This document shows positions 31,799-40,085 of a stretch of 50,236 bases of DNA, in pieces; positions within the stretch are counted from its first letter, which is position 1, and each line of letters opens with the position of its first letter. A model generated the notes under the pieces. That model searched no databases, was not told the DNA's origin, and worked only from the letters and a program-made list of their open reading frames with translations. Location of the stretch: NCBI GenBank assembly GCA_903874275.1, contig CAIQRS010000185.1:1-50236 (forward strand), in the 5' to 3' direction. The stretch is from an uncultured Anaeromyxobacter sp. Lineage in GTDB: Bacteria > Myxococcota > Myxococcia > Myxococcales > Anaeromyxobacteraceae. A program made the translations under genes and the position numbers.

Positions 31799-32476
31799 AT
31801 GACCACCTTTGCAGCACTGAAGACGAACGTGTCCCGCGACTTGCGGGACACGGGCAACCTCACCTTCGATGTCACCGTGGTCGGGGACTTCATCAATGAG
31901 GCCCTGGCCGAGATCGGGCGCATCGCGCCCAAGCGCTTCCAGAAGGACATCAGCCTGTCGGCGAACGCGATGACGTACACCGTCCTGCCGACGGGCTTCA
32001 ACTCGGCCGTACCCGAGATCGAACTCATGACCGTCGAGCTGTGGCACACGACGGAGACGCCGGACGTACCGGTCGCCCTGATCGAGCCCTCCTCTACGTC
32101 GTACGTGAACTACTCTGCTACGGGCTGGCGCATGTGGGACGGCGTGCTCCAGATCCCGCGCTGGATCCCCGTCTACGTGAAGGGGAGCGAGTCGTCCTAC
32201 CTGCTCCGCGTCTGGGGTTACTGCCCATACCCTCCGCTCATCAACACCGGAGATACCGTGCCGCTCTCGAACGAGCTGGAGCACGCGCTCCGTGCGCGCT
32301 GCCGAGTCTCGGGCATCGAGCGGCTCATCAACGATCGAGACCTCTTCTCGCAGTGGCAGGTCCGCTCGAACAACACGGACGTCTCGCCCGCTGCGCTCAT
32401 GAACTCCCTGTCCCTGGCCCAGGCGGACTGGCGCCGCCTCTCCAGGCAGATCGCGGTCCTACGTGAGGCACCCTGA
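31799..32476 (+). CDS. Head-tail connector/adaptor-like protein, 225 aa
   Basis: It starts with a helix set (FAALKTNVSRDLRD, VVGDFINEALAEIGRIAPKRF) that resembles the adaptor proteins which dock below the portal, followed by a beta region and a helical C terminus (ALRARCRVSGIERLI, AQADWRRLSRQIAVLRE). That helix-beta-helix order and the place soon after capsid genes are typical of connectors, but sequence similarity is weak. It shares one base with the next gene. Confidence 0.5.
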   Translation: MTTFAALKTNVSRDLRDTGNLTFDVTVVGDFINEALAEIGRIAPKRFQKDISLSANAMTYTVLPTGFNSAVPEIELMTVELWHTTETPDVPVALIEPSSTSYVNYSATGWRMWDGVLQIPRWIPVYVKGSESSYLLRVWGYCPYPPLINTGDTVPLSNELEHALRARCRVSGIERLINDRDLFSQWQVRSNNTDVSPAALMNSLSLAQADWRRLSRQIAVLREAP

Positions 32477-32922
32477 TGTGCGACCTGCAGAACGACATCT
32501 CCTTTCGTGGGGTGTCTCTGAACGATGCCGTGGCGACGTCGTCCGGCATCGTCGGGAACCAGATCGAGACGATCGACCATAGCGAAGTAGCGATCCGGCA
32601 GTTCCGCGAGCCCCTGGCACTGAAGGACGGCATCGACGTCGGTGGCGTTTGGCTGGGGGCCCGGATCGTCCGGATCAGCGGGGTGACGTATGGGTCGTCC
32701 CGTTCGGACGCCATGAGCAGGATTGCGTCACTTGAAGCGGTCATGCTCCCGGTATCCGGGACATTCGGCTTCTACGCTCTCCCCCTGACAGAGGGGACGG
32801 TGCAGGCGCAGCCCCAGGGCCTGCGCGTGGTCTGGGATCGTCGCATGACGGGCGGTGACAGCTCGGACCAGCTCGGGATCCCGTGGTCCGTCGTCCTGTA
32901 CTGCGCCGACCCGGGCCTCTAG
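32476..32922 (+). CDS. Tail component, 148 aa
   Basis: Not firmly identified. The fold is mostly beta with one helix (DAMSRIASLEAVM), and the chain contains VWLGARIVRISG and GTFGFYALPL, a pattern similar to the distal-tail or tail-tip proteins that precede minor tail proteins in other phages. It overlaps the previous stop (TGATG) and stops one base before the next ATG. Confidence 0.5.
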   Translation: MCDLQNDISFRGVSLNDAVATSSGIVGNQIETIDHSEVAIRQFREPLALKDGIDVGGVWLGARIVRISGVTYGSSRSDAMSRIASLEAVMLPVSGTFGFYALPLTEGTVQAQPQGLRVVWDRRMTGGDSSDQLGIPWSVVLYCADPGL

Positions 32923-32923
32923 C

Positions 32924-34396
32924 ATGGCGGCGAACATCGACCCGCTCTCCGAGTGGCGCATCGTCATCAAGGCCATGGGGGGGGCGGTCGGCAATGGGAG
33001 TATGCAGCTCTCCTTCACCGAACCGACGAACATCTACAGCCTGACCCCCGAGGGCATCATCGACTCGTCCATGCTCCCGGGTAGCCGCCACGAGCAGGCC
33101 CCCGCCGGCGGACCGTACACTGTGGTGCGAGCGATCATCCCATTCGATCCCGTGTACGAGACGGGCGGGACGTTCTGGTTGCTGCAGTCTGGTCCCTATG
33201 CTGGATGGTACGTGTCCGCGTGGTCCAACACGCTCTCCGACGACTTCGGTCCGTACGGGGGTATCGAGACGGAGGCGGGCTTCGACCGTGGTCCGGGCGC
33301 CACGCTCGGCACCATCTACAAGCCGGCCGCCCACCTGTCGGGCGCCTCGATCAACTACAACGCGCCCGGAGAGCTGCACTTCACGCTCCTGGTGGACGAC
33401 CCGTACATCGGGCTGCCCGTCCCGAAGGAGACGCACTACGCAGTCGAGATCGAGGAGAACGGGTCCTGGGTGGAGCGCTTCTCCGGCCTGATCTGGGACG
33501 TCGATGCCACCGAGACCGAGGCCGTCTTCTACGGGATCGACTACCTTGGCCTGTACCAGTACGTGGTAGATGAGCGCTTCGACCCCGACGAACCGGAGGT
33601 CCCTGTCCCCGTCGGGTCCAAGTACGTCAATAAGGACATGCGACAGATCGTCACCCTGGCCCTGACGTACGCCCGGGACAAGACGGACTCTCCAGTGGGC
33701 TTCATCAAGATCGGGGACATCCCCCTGGCGATGCGCGACGCGGGGAAGATAGACGCCATCTACAGCACGCTGACCAACGTCCTAGACTTCGTGGTGGGCA
33801 TCATCCAGTCCCACCGCGAGGGGAGCGGCATCTACACCCGGATCAGCGTAGTCAACGATGGCGGGTGGAAGGTCGTCGTTGAGAACGATCCGGGAGAGTG
33901 GCGGGAGGACCTTACGCTCGAATACGGAGAGCTGGCGCAGGGGTACCGGATCATGAAGTTCGGCCCCCAGTGGGCTACCCGGGCGAACGTCGTGGCCCGT
34001 GATCGTGACGGGATCAAGGTCAGCTTCAAGACGGAGGTTGGGGGCGCGTCCGAGACGAAGTACGGGAACATCAACATGGCGGCGGCTATCGTTGAGACGA
34101 AGGACAAGAAGGACCTGCAGCGCCGGGCGAAACAGATGGCGATGGACGCGGCGGCCATGCCCCGCAAGATCGGGGTCGGGCTGAAGCTCGGCTCCTGGAG
34201 CCCGTTGTGGGAGTTCAACATCTGCGACACGATCCAGGTGGACATCGCTCACGGCGCCGTGGACACGATGACCTGGAACCCCAACGGGTACTGGGTCATC
34301 GTTGGGTGCTCGTGGGAGACCTACGACGACGGTCACTGGATCACGAACGTCTCCCTCATCCCGGACCACATCCAGGGCGGTTGCGGTTGCTCATGA
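32924..34396 (+). CDS. Minor tail/baseplate protein, 490 aa
   Basis: The ATG at 32924 is one base after the previous stop; the ORF beginning at 32855 overlaps that gene in another frame. The protein is beta-rich, with a central FSGLIWDVDATETEAVFYGIDYLGLYQYV segment resembling the tail-hub fold in which a minor tail protein forms the tail tip, then a helical part (IDAIYSTLTNVLDFVVGII), and it ends with GGCGCS. Likely part of the tail tip or receptor-contact assembly. Exact role unknown. Confidence 0.6.
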   Translation: MAANIDPLSEWRIVIKAMGGAVGNGSMQLSFTEPTNIYSLTPEGIIDSSMLPGSRHEQAPAGGPYTVVRAIIPFDPVYETGGTFWLLQSGPYAGWYVSAWSNTLSDDFGPYGGIETEAGFDRGPGATLGTIYKPAAHLSGASINYNAPGELHFTLLVDDPYIGLPVPKETHYAVEIEENGSWVERFSGLIWDVDATETEAVFYGIDYLGLYQYVVDERFDPDEPEVPVPVGSKYVNKDMRQIVTLALTYARDKTDSPVGFIKIGDIPLAMRDAGKIDAIYSTLTNVLDFVVGIIQSHREGSGIYTRISVVNDGGWKVVVENDPGEWREDLTLEYGELAQGYRIMKFGPQWATRANVVARDRDGIKVSFKTEVGGASETKYGNINMAAAIVETKDKKDLQRRAKQMAMDAAAMPRKIGVGLKLGSWSPLWEFNICDTIQVDIAHGAVDTMTWNPNGYWVIVGCSWETYDDGHWITNVSLIPDHIQGGCGCS

Positions 34397-35175
34397 AGCG
34401 CTTCGAGTACATCATGCCCCATCGCCGCCGGCCCTTCCCCGAGGGTCACTTCTCCAGGGCCGCGTACCTGGCCTCCCTCTGCCCTGGTATGCACATCTAC
34501 GATGAGTACGAGCCCGTGCTCGGTCCATGGGCCGCGCTGGTGCTCGACACGTACGAGGCCGGGATGTCCGTGCCAGCTCAGGCCGAGGCGGACTGGTGGG
34601 CTCCGCGCGGTGTGCCCCTCGTCTCCGTCTCTCGGACGCTCGACGGCGACCCGGCCCAGGAGAGGGACGACTGGGCGCTCCAGGTGAAGGTCGGCCCGTA
34701 CGAGGACTCCCCCGGCCTGGACGTCGGGCCCCTGGTCGCCGTGTCAGACGCGCCGGCCGCCGGGTCCGATCTCCTCCTTGTCGTGTCCCGGTGGAGGGAG
34801 GGCCGCTTCTGGTTGCGTGATGCCGCGCGGGTCCTGGGAGACGCGGCCCTGGCCGTCACGCACACTCCCATGCCCTGCCCGTACGTCGAGGGCTACGCGC
34901 CCGACTGGATCGCCGGGTCCGAGGTCGTCATCGGCGGGGCCGGCGGGGGGAACCTGTACGAGACCCTGTGGGCAGGGAAGCGCCTCGTGGCCAAGGCCTT
35001 CTGTTCGGAACAGAAGAAACGTCTTGATGCTGCAGTGGCCGCCGGCGAGGCTATCGTCGAGGTCGAGGCCGTCGAGGAGATCCCCGACGCGGTCGAGCGC
35101 GTGCGCGCGATGATCCCGATTGGCCGGCGACAGACCGGCGGCGGCGAGTTTGCCCGCCTTATGGGGAGCCTCTGA
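34393..35175 (+). CDS. Glycosyltransferase-like protein (GT28/MurG C-domain type), 260 aa
   Basis: Residues 163-225 follow the C-terminal domain of GT-B enzymes such as MurG: SEVVIGGAGGGNLYETLWAGKRLVAK with the Gly-rich GGAGGGNLYE (181-190), then SEQKKRLDAAVAAGEAI with Glu206-Gln207. The N terminus also has PEGHFSRAAYLASL (16-29), like the GHxxRxxxLA of GT-B enzymes. At 260 residues it is shorter than the usual 350 or more, so it may have lost parts. It lies between tail genes (ATGA overlap upstream, one shared base downstream), suggesting it modifies virion or host-surface sugars, or serves as a structural protein. Confidence 0.55.
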   Translation: MKRFEYIMPHRRRPFPEGHFSRAAYLASLCPGMHIYDEYEPVLGPWAALVLDTYEAGMSVPAQAEADWWAPRGVPLVSVSRTLDGDPAQERDDWALQVKVGPYEDSPGLDVGPLVAVSDAPAAGSDLLLVVSRWREGRFWLRDAARVLGDAALAVTHTPMPCPYVEGYAPDWIAGSEVVIGGAGGGNLYETLWAGKRLVAKAFCSEQKKRLDAAVAAGEAIVEVEAVEEIPDAVERVRAMIPIGRRQTGGGEFARLMGSL

Positions 35176-35672
35176 TGCCCCTGAAGTCCATGACCCACGA
35201 CACCCTCGGCGGGCACGGCATCGACCACGGTACCAGCGGGACCGACCCCATCACCGCCTCCTCGATCAGCGCGGCGCCCACCACTCACTCCCACGTGATG
35301 CGCTTCGGGGCGGGCGTTCCGACCGGGGCACCCGCCGACTACGAGAACGGGCTGGCCTTCGACACGCGGCCCAACGACGGCGGCCTGTACGGCTGGAACT
35401 CGAATACCCTGGTCTGGGTCAGGCTGACGGTACCCCTGTCCACCAGCACGGGAGAGTCCTCGTGGGCCTGGGCCCATGCAGCGGCCGGGAAGGCCTCGGC
35501 CTCCGGCTCCGGGGCGTCCTCGTGGACCTGGTCCGAGACCGCGGACGGGAAGGCCTCCGCTTCTGGCGGTGGCGCATCCGCGTTCCTGTGGGCTACGGTC
35601 GCGGCGGGCAACACCCCGCGCTCCGGGCGATCCGCCGTCCACTTCCATTGGACGACGCAGGTGCCAGCGTGA
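35175..35672 (+). CDS. Virion-associated protein with Gly/Ala/Ser repeats, 165 aa
   Basis: The N-terminal 85 residues form a compact beta domain. From residue 98 two similar blocks, AAAGKASASGSGASSWTW and TADGKASASGGGASAFLW, stand in tandem. It probably belongs to the tail or fibre assembly because of its place; no known domain is seen. The ATG overlaps the previous stop. Confidence 0.55.
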   Translation: MPLKSMTHDTLGGHGIDHGTSGTDPITASSISAAPTTHSHVMRFGAGVPTGAPADYENGLAFDTRPNDGGLYGWNSNTLVWVRLTVPLSTSTGESSWAWAHAAAGKASASGSGASSWTWSETADGKASASGGGASAFLWATVAAGNTPRSGRSAVHFHWTTQVPA

Positions 35673-35681
35673 CCGATTACC

Positions 35682-35690
35682 TGTTATACT
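35682..35690 (+). promoter_or_regulatory. Extended -10 promoter element TGTTATACT
   Basis: TGT-TATACT fits an extended -10 box of the main sigma factor. It lies in a 50-nt gap, 33 nt before the ATG at 35723. No clear -35 box is present, as often with extended -10 promoters. A second TATACT gap promoter follows at 37000. Confidence 0.5.
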
Positions 35691-35722
35691 CAGATCCACA
35701 CGCACGATAGAGGGAGACCCCC

Positions 35723-36145
35723 ATGGCACTCACTGCGAAGCGAACAGAGGCGGCGGCCAACGCGGCCTGCGATGCGTTCGCGGCCCTGCTCAACACCGGA
35801 TACCTGCGCATCTACGACAGCACGGGCGGCACCGGGCAGCCGGCGACTCCATCTACGGTCATCGGCAGCCAGGTCCTCCTGGCCGAGCTTCGGTTCGACG
35901 CGGCCGCCTTCGGAGCGGCCGTCGCCGGGGTCGCGACCGCCGCGGCGATCGTAACGGACGCCCTGGCGAACAACACCGGGACCGCGACCTGGTTCCGGGC
36001 ACTCGCCTCGAACGGCACGACCGCCGTCTACGACGGGAGCGTCGGGACCTCGGGCTGTGACCTGAACCTGAACACGACCGCGATCGTGCAGAACACGCCC
36101 GTCTACGTGACGTCCCTGACCCTGACCGAAGCCACCGATGAGTAG
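35723..36145 (+). CDS. Small virion protein of the tail/fibre region, 140 aa
   Basis: This is a beta-rich protein with an N-terminal helix (RTEAAANAACDAFAALL), then strands including GYLRIYDSTGG and NTPVYVTSLTLTEA. Proteins of this size and pattern occur near minor tail genes in many phages of high-G+C bacteria; the role is not known. A GAGGGAG site precedes the ATG, and the promoter at 35682 should drive it. Confidence 0.55.
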   Translation: MALTAKRTEAAANAACDAFAALLNTGYLRIYDSTGGTGQPATPSTVIGSQVLLAELRFDAAAFGAAVAGVATAAAIVTDALANNTGTATWFRALASNGTTAVYDGSVGTSGCDLNLNTTAIVQNTPVYVTSLTLTEATDE

Positions 36146-36169
36146 GCCTCCGGCCAGGAGGTAGGCAGT

Positions 36170-36994
36170 ATGAGTCCGGAGAGGTATCCGCCCTCGACAG
36201 CCAGGCTTGCAACCAGGCTCGATCGGGCCCGGGCGAGGAGGGCCGCCGCCGAAGCCGCGCGCCTCGCTGCCGAGGAGGCGGCCGAGGAGTCCCGGAGGCC
36301 CATCCGCGGGGAGAAGGGCGACACCGGGGAGCCCGGCCCCGTCGGCCCTGTCGGCCCCGTCGGCCCGAAGGGCGACCCCGGCGAGCCCGGCGAGCCCGGC
36401 GAGTCTGGATCCGACGGCAGGGACGGCGTTCCTGGGCCGCCAGGCGAGCCTGGAGCGCCCGGGACGCCCGGAAAGGATGGGAGCGCCGGACGGGACGGGA
36501 AAGACGGGGAACCCGGTCCTGGGGGCATACAGGGCGCGCGTGGGCCCAAGGGCGAGAAGGGCGAGCCCGGCGAGGCCGGGGCGGACGGGTACGGTGGTGG
36601 CATCGGGCCCGGCGTCGAGAGTGTACGCTTCGTGTCGGGCTCCGAGTCCTTCATGGTCAACAGTGTGGAGTGGCCCGCCGGCAGCCTAGTGAAGACGAGG
36701 CGCGGTCGGGCGAAGATCGTCTTCCCCGCGGCTGCCCCGGGTGGAGGCGGGGGCGGGACTGCCGCACCCATCGCCTGGAACGAGGTCCCGTCGGGAGCGG
36801 TGGACAGCTCCAATCCGACCTTTACGTTGGCCCAGGGTCCTGATCCCGTCGGTGCCATGATGCTCTTCAAGAACGGCATCCTGCAGCGCGTCGGGTCCGG
36901 CAACGACTTCACCATCTCCGGGACTACCATCACCTTCCTCGCGGGGAACATCCCGCAGACGGATGACATCCTCGCTTGCACGTATCAATGGTAA
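36170..36994 (+). CDS. Collagen-like tail fibre protein, 274 aa
   Basis: Residues 1-45 form an Arg/Ala/Glu coiled coil, 46-145 are Gly-X-Y repeats (GEKGDTGEPG, GPKGDPGEPG and others) that should form a collagen-like triple helix, and 195-274 are a compact beta domain. That last domain (NEVPSGAVDSSNPTFTLAQG..., SGNDFTIS, NIPQTDDILACTYQW) recurs at the end of the next gene. A trimeric fibre with a binding head at its end is the natural reading. Confidence 0.75.
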   Translation: MSPERYPPSTARLATRLDRARARRAAAEAARLAAEEAAEESRRPIRGEKGDTGEPGPVGPVGPVGPKGDPGEPGEPGESGSDGRDGVPGPPGEPGAPGTPGKDGSAGRDGKDGEPGPGGIQGARGPKGEKGEPGEAGADGYGGGIGPGVESVRFVSGSESFMVNSVEWPAGSLVKTRRGRAKIVFPAAAPGGGGGGTAAPIAWNEVPSGAVDSSNPTFTLAQGPDPVGAMMLFKNGILQRVGSGNDFTISGTTITFLAGNIPQTDDILACTYQW

Positions 36995-37005
36995 CGAGCT
37001 ATACT
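36976..37005 (+). promoter_or_regulatory. Promoter, TTGCAC - 18 bp - TATACT
   Basis: TTGCAC (36976-36981) and TATACT (37000-37005) are separated by 18 bp. The -35 part overlaps the end of the collagen-like gene. It can drive the fibre gene starting at 37041. Confidence 0.5.
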
Positions 37006-37040
37006 GAGACCGCGCTGACTGGCGCGGAGGGGAGCCCATC

Positions 37041-37517
37041 ATGACCGCAACGAGAGTCCGCAAGCAAGACCTCGGCAGCAACGTATTCGCTCAGCCGGCC
37101 GTGGTGCTGGACATTGCGGCGAACGTTGCGTCGGGGACCTCCGGGCAGGCCATCCAGACCGATGCCCACATCATCGCCTTCGACACGTCCAACCCATCGA
37201 CGCAGGCGTCGGCCGACTCCCCCGTAGTTGGCGTGGCGACCGTCGCGGCGCGCCGTGACCACAAGCACGGGATGCCGACCCTTCTCACGGGCACGTTCGT
37301 CTACAGCGAGGTCCCGGCGGGCGACCTCGACGGCGTGGACGCCACGTACGTCCTCGCCCACACGCCCGTCGCGGGCACGCTCCGCCTCTACAAGAACGGG
37401 ATCCGACAGAACGCGGGCTCCGGGAACGACTACGTCCTCGCCACGGCGACGTGCACCTTCGAGGCGGGCAACCTGCCCCAGACGGGCGACGTCGTGCTCG
37501 CCGATTACATCTGGTAA
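37041..37517 (+). CDS. Fibre-associated protein, 158 aa
   Basis: The N-terminal part contains DSPVVGVATVAARRDHKHGMP (residues about 57-78), like the D-x-x-x-G-x-A...DHxH segments found in phage tail fibres. The C-terminal 75 residues (SEVPAGDLDGVDATYVLAH..., KNGIRQNAGSGNDYVL, GNLPQTGDVVLADYIW) are a copy of the collagen fibre's head domain. It is probably a second fibre component that uses the same head. Confidence 0.65.
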   Translation: MTATRVRKQDLGSNVFAQPAVVLDIAANVASGTSGQAIQTDAHIIAFDTSNPSTQASADSPVVGVATVAARRDHKHGMPTLLTGTFVYSEVPAGDLDGVDATYVLAHTPVAGTLRLYKNGIRQNAGSGNDYVLATATCTFEAGNLPQTGDVVLADYIW

Positions 37518-37520
37518 GGC

Positions 37521-40085
37521 ATGTCTCAGACTAGGATCCACGGACAGGACATCAAGAACGCCACCATCACCGACGCGGACGTCGCGACGGCGAACAAGGA
37601 CGGGGCGAAGAACGTCGCGTCCATGCGCACGCTCGGCGCGACCGTCACGACGCAGGCCTACAGTGACGCGCCCGACTCGGGCTCGGCCGTAACGGCCTCC
37701 TCCTCCGACCACAAGCACGGTATGCCCGCGCCCTTCGTCGTGGGCGCGATCGGGGAGTACTGGTTCAACGACCTGGCCTCCGACCTGACCGTGCCATCCG
37801 TCACCGCGACGGTCTTCGAGTTCGTCCATCAGGTCGGGGTCAACCCGGACACGATCATCCGGTCCTCCGGCAACTTTGTGACCGAGGGCTTCCTGGCCGG
37901 CCAGAAGATCAAGGTTGCTGGAGCGGCCGACGCCGGGAACAATGGAACGTTCGTCGTGACCGCCGTCGCGACCACCACCCTGACTCTAGCCAAGACCCAC
38001 AGCCTGACGTCGAGGGACGACGCAAGCAGCATCACGATCAACACGCCCCGGGAGAACCTGCGCCGCGTCCCTCCAATCGGGACCGAGCAGGACGAGTCCG
38101 TGTCCGTCGTCCTCGCGGACGGGGCCGTGGCGATCGACACGTACACGACGACGGCCGGCTCCCCGGGCTCCCTCTTCATCCCGATCGGGACCTGGCTCTT
38201 CACGGCCTGGGCCTACGTTGACTCGACGGCGCACGCTTCGACGATGAAGTTCGAGGTCAACAAGGTCACGGAGCTGGGCGTCTCCAACGTCCTCTTCACC
38301 ACGGCGGAGACAACCATCACGGCGACGACGCTCGGCACGGCCCAGAAGATCGAGCAGGAGCACGCCATTGCGTCGCCCATCGCTCTCCTCGCCACGGACC
38401 GGCTCTCCATCCGGGTCCTCGTCCACACGGCCAGCTCCCACGCGAAGGTTATCCACTTCATCCACGACGGCACGTCCCGGGCGAGCCACGTCACGACGAC
38501 CCTGAACGCGCTCTCCACGTTCGGGACGCCGAACCTGACGCTCGGGACGACGAACGTGCTCGGTACCAGCTCGGTCGGCATCGCGACCAACAGCACGATC
38601 GCCGCCTTCGACTCTACGGCGCCCGTCACCCAGGACTACGGCGACGCGGCTGCGGTGGGCGCGGCTACGGTGGCGGCTCGTCGGGATCACAAGCACGGGA
38701 TGCCCGCGACGCCCGCCGTGGTGCTCCGTCCCCGGTACAAGTCGGCCGTCCTCTTGCTGGAGCCCACTGCCTATTGGCGGCTGGGCGAAGCGGACTACTA
38801 CTACAACGCTGTCCGGCGCTCAGTCCCGACCGTGTACTACCGGTTCAACGAGGCTACTCCGGGGACCGGGACGCTGACCGACGACATGGGCTACTACAAC
38901 GGGACCTATGTTCACAGTCCTACTGGCGGTGTAACCGGGGCTATCGCGAATGACACAAACAAGGCCGTCACGTTCGATGGAGCGAATGACCGCGCTAGCC
39001 TCGCCTCTGGGACGCAACTTTCATGCGCGAACTACGTCTCCGTGGAGTTCTGGTTCAAGAGGAATGGCAAGCCCGCTGATGATGAGGTCATCTTCGACCG
39101 TCGAGAGCAGTACAGCACCAAGGGTTACAGTGTCGGACCTGGCACCTACGGCACAATGGCGCTGTTCTGCGGAGACGGGACTGACTACGGTGCTGTCGGT
39201 TCAAATGCTGACATCTGCGATAACGCATGGCACCACATCGTCGCTGTTCGTGACGACCATACGTTGGAGATTTACGTCGATGGTCTAGCAACCGTCAACT
39301 TGGGCGCCGTCTGGACTTCTGTTGACTCGATGGCAGGAACCACTGCCTCCGCAATCGCCGCGCACTACGTCTACGACCCCGGTACGACGCAGTACTTTGA
39401 GGGATCGCTTGACGAGTTGGCCATCTACAAGGATCGCGCCCTGACCGCAGCCGAGGTCGCCGCGCACTACGCCGCACGCCTCGGGCCTGCTCCTTCGACC
39501 GTTGCCGACAACGCTGAGGGGACTGCGGCCTACGACGGCACCTACGTCGGCTACCCGACGCTCGGTGCGACGGGCGCGCTGACGGGGGATGCTGACACGG
39601 CGGTTACGCTTTCCAGTGCGGCCTTTGGGGGCATGACCCTAACTGGTGGGGTTGGCGCTTGTGCAAACTGGTCCATTGGCATGTGGATCAAGGGAGAGGC
39701 GACTGGCGGCGGCGGTTATGATCGCTTGTTCGACACGTTTGGTGACATCATCGACATCGGGCGTGACGCCACGACTGGTGCGATCAACCTCTATGATGGT
39801 AGCGGCTGGATCTCGATGGGAACCTCTGTCGCTGCTGGTACTTGGGCGTTCCTTGTCTTCACTTTCAACGGGACCAACCTTTGCTGCTACAGGGATGGCG
39901 TTTCAACCTATGGGCCTACGGCGAAGGGGCGTGCGCTCACGGCGGCGAATATCCGCTTGGGTGCCGCTAATGGTGGTGGTGGTAGCGAGGGTCTCGGCGG
40001 GTCGATGGATGAAGCCGCCATCTGGAACCGGGCCCTGTCGGCCACTGAGATCGTTGCCCTCTACGCGATCGGCACTGGGACGTGA
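37521..40085 (+). CDS. LamG-type receptor-binding fibre protein, 854 aa
   Basis: The N-terminal half (1-400) has two DHKHGMP motifs and a beta domain with GFLAGQKIKVAGAADAGNNGTF, a pattern known from other phage fibres. Two concanavalin-like (LamG) domains follow, about 425-640 and 655-850: each has YWRLGE/YRFNE or related starts, a WHHIVAVRD-type strand with EIYVDG (first) and TWAFLVFTFNG (second), and ends SLDELAIYKDRAL / SMDEAAIWNRALS. LamG domains bind sugars or proteins, so this is the likely receptor-binding tip. From about 38760 to 40010 the codons use far more A/T in third positions than the rest. Confidence 0.75.
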   Translation: MSQTRIHGQDIKNATITDADVATANKDGAKNVASMRTLGATVTTQAYSDAPDSGSAVTASSSDHKHGMPAPFVVGAIGEYWFNDLASDLTVPSVTATVFEFVHQVGVNPDTIIRSSGNFVTEGFLAGQKIKVAGAADAGNNGTFVVTAVATTTLTLAKTHSLTSRDDASSITINTPRENLRRVPPIGTEQDESVSVVLADGAVAIDTYTTTAGSPGSLFIPIGTWLFTAWAYVDSTAHASTMKFEVNKVTELGVSNVLFTTAETTITATTLGTAQKIEQEHAIASPIALLATDRLSIRVLVHTASSHAKVIHFIHDGTSRASHVTTTLNALSTFGTPNLTLGTTNVLGTSSVGIATNSTIAAFDSTAPVTQDYGDAAAVGAATVAARRDHKHGMPATPAVVLRPRYKSAVLLLEPTAYWRLGEADYYYNAVRRSVPTVYYRFNEATPGTGTLTDDMGYYNGTYVHSPTGGVTGAIANDTNKAVTFDGANDRASLASGTQLSCANYVSVEFWFKRNGKPADDEVIFDRREQYSTKGYSVGPGTYGTMALFCGDGTDYGAVGSNADICDNAWHHIVAVRDDHTLEIYVDGLATVNLGAVWTSVDSMAGTTASAIAAHYVYDPGTTQYFEGSLDELAIYKDRALTAAEVAAHYAARLGPAPSTVADNAEGTAAYDGTYVGYPTLGATGALTGDADTAVTLSSAAFGGMTLTGGVGACANWSIGMWIKGEATGGGGYDRLFDTFGDIIDIGRDATTGAINLYDGSGWISMGTSVAAGTWAFLVFTFNGTNLCCYRDGVSTYGPTAKGRALTAANIRLGAANGGGGSEGLGGSMDEAAIWNRALSATEIVALYAIGTGT

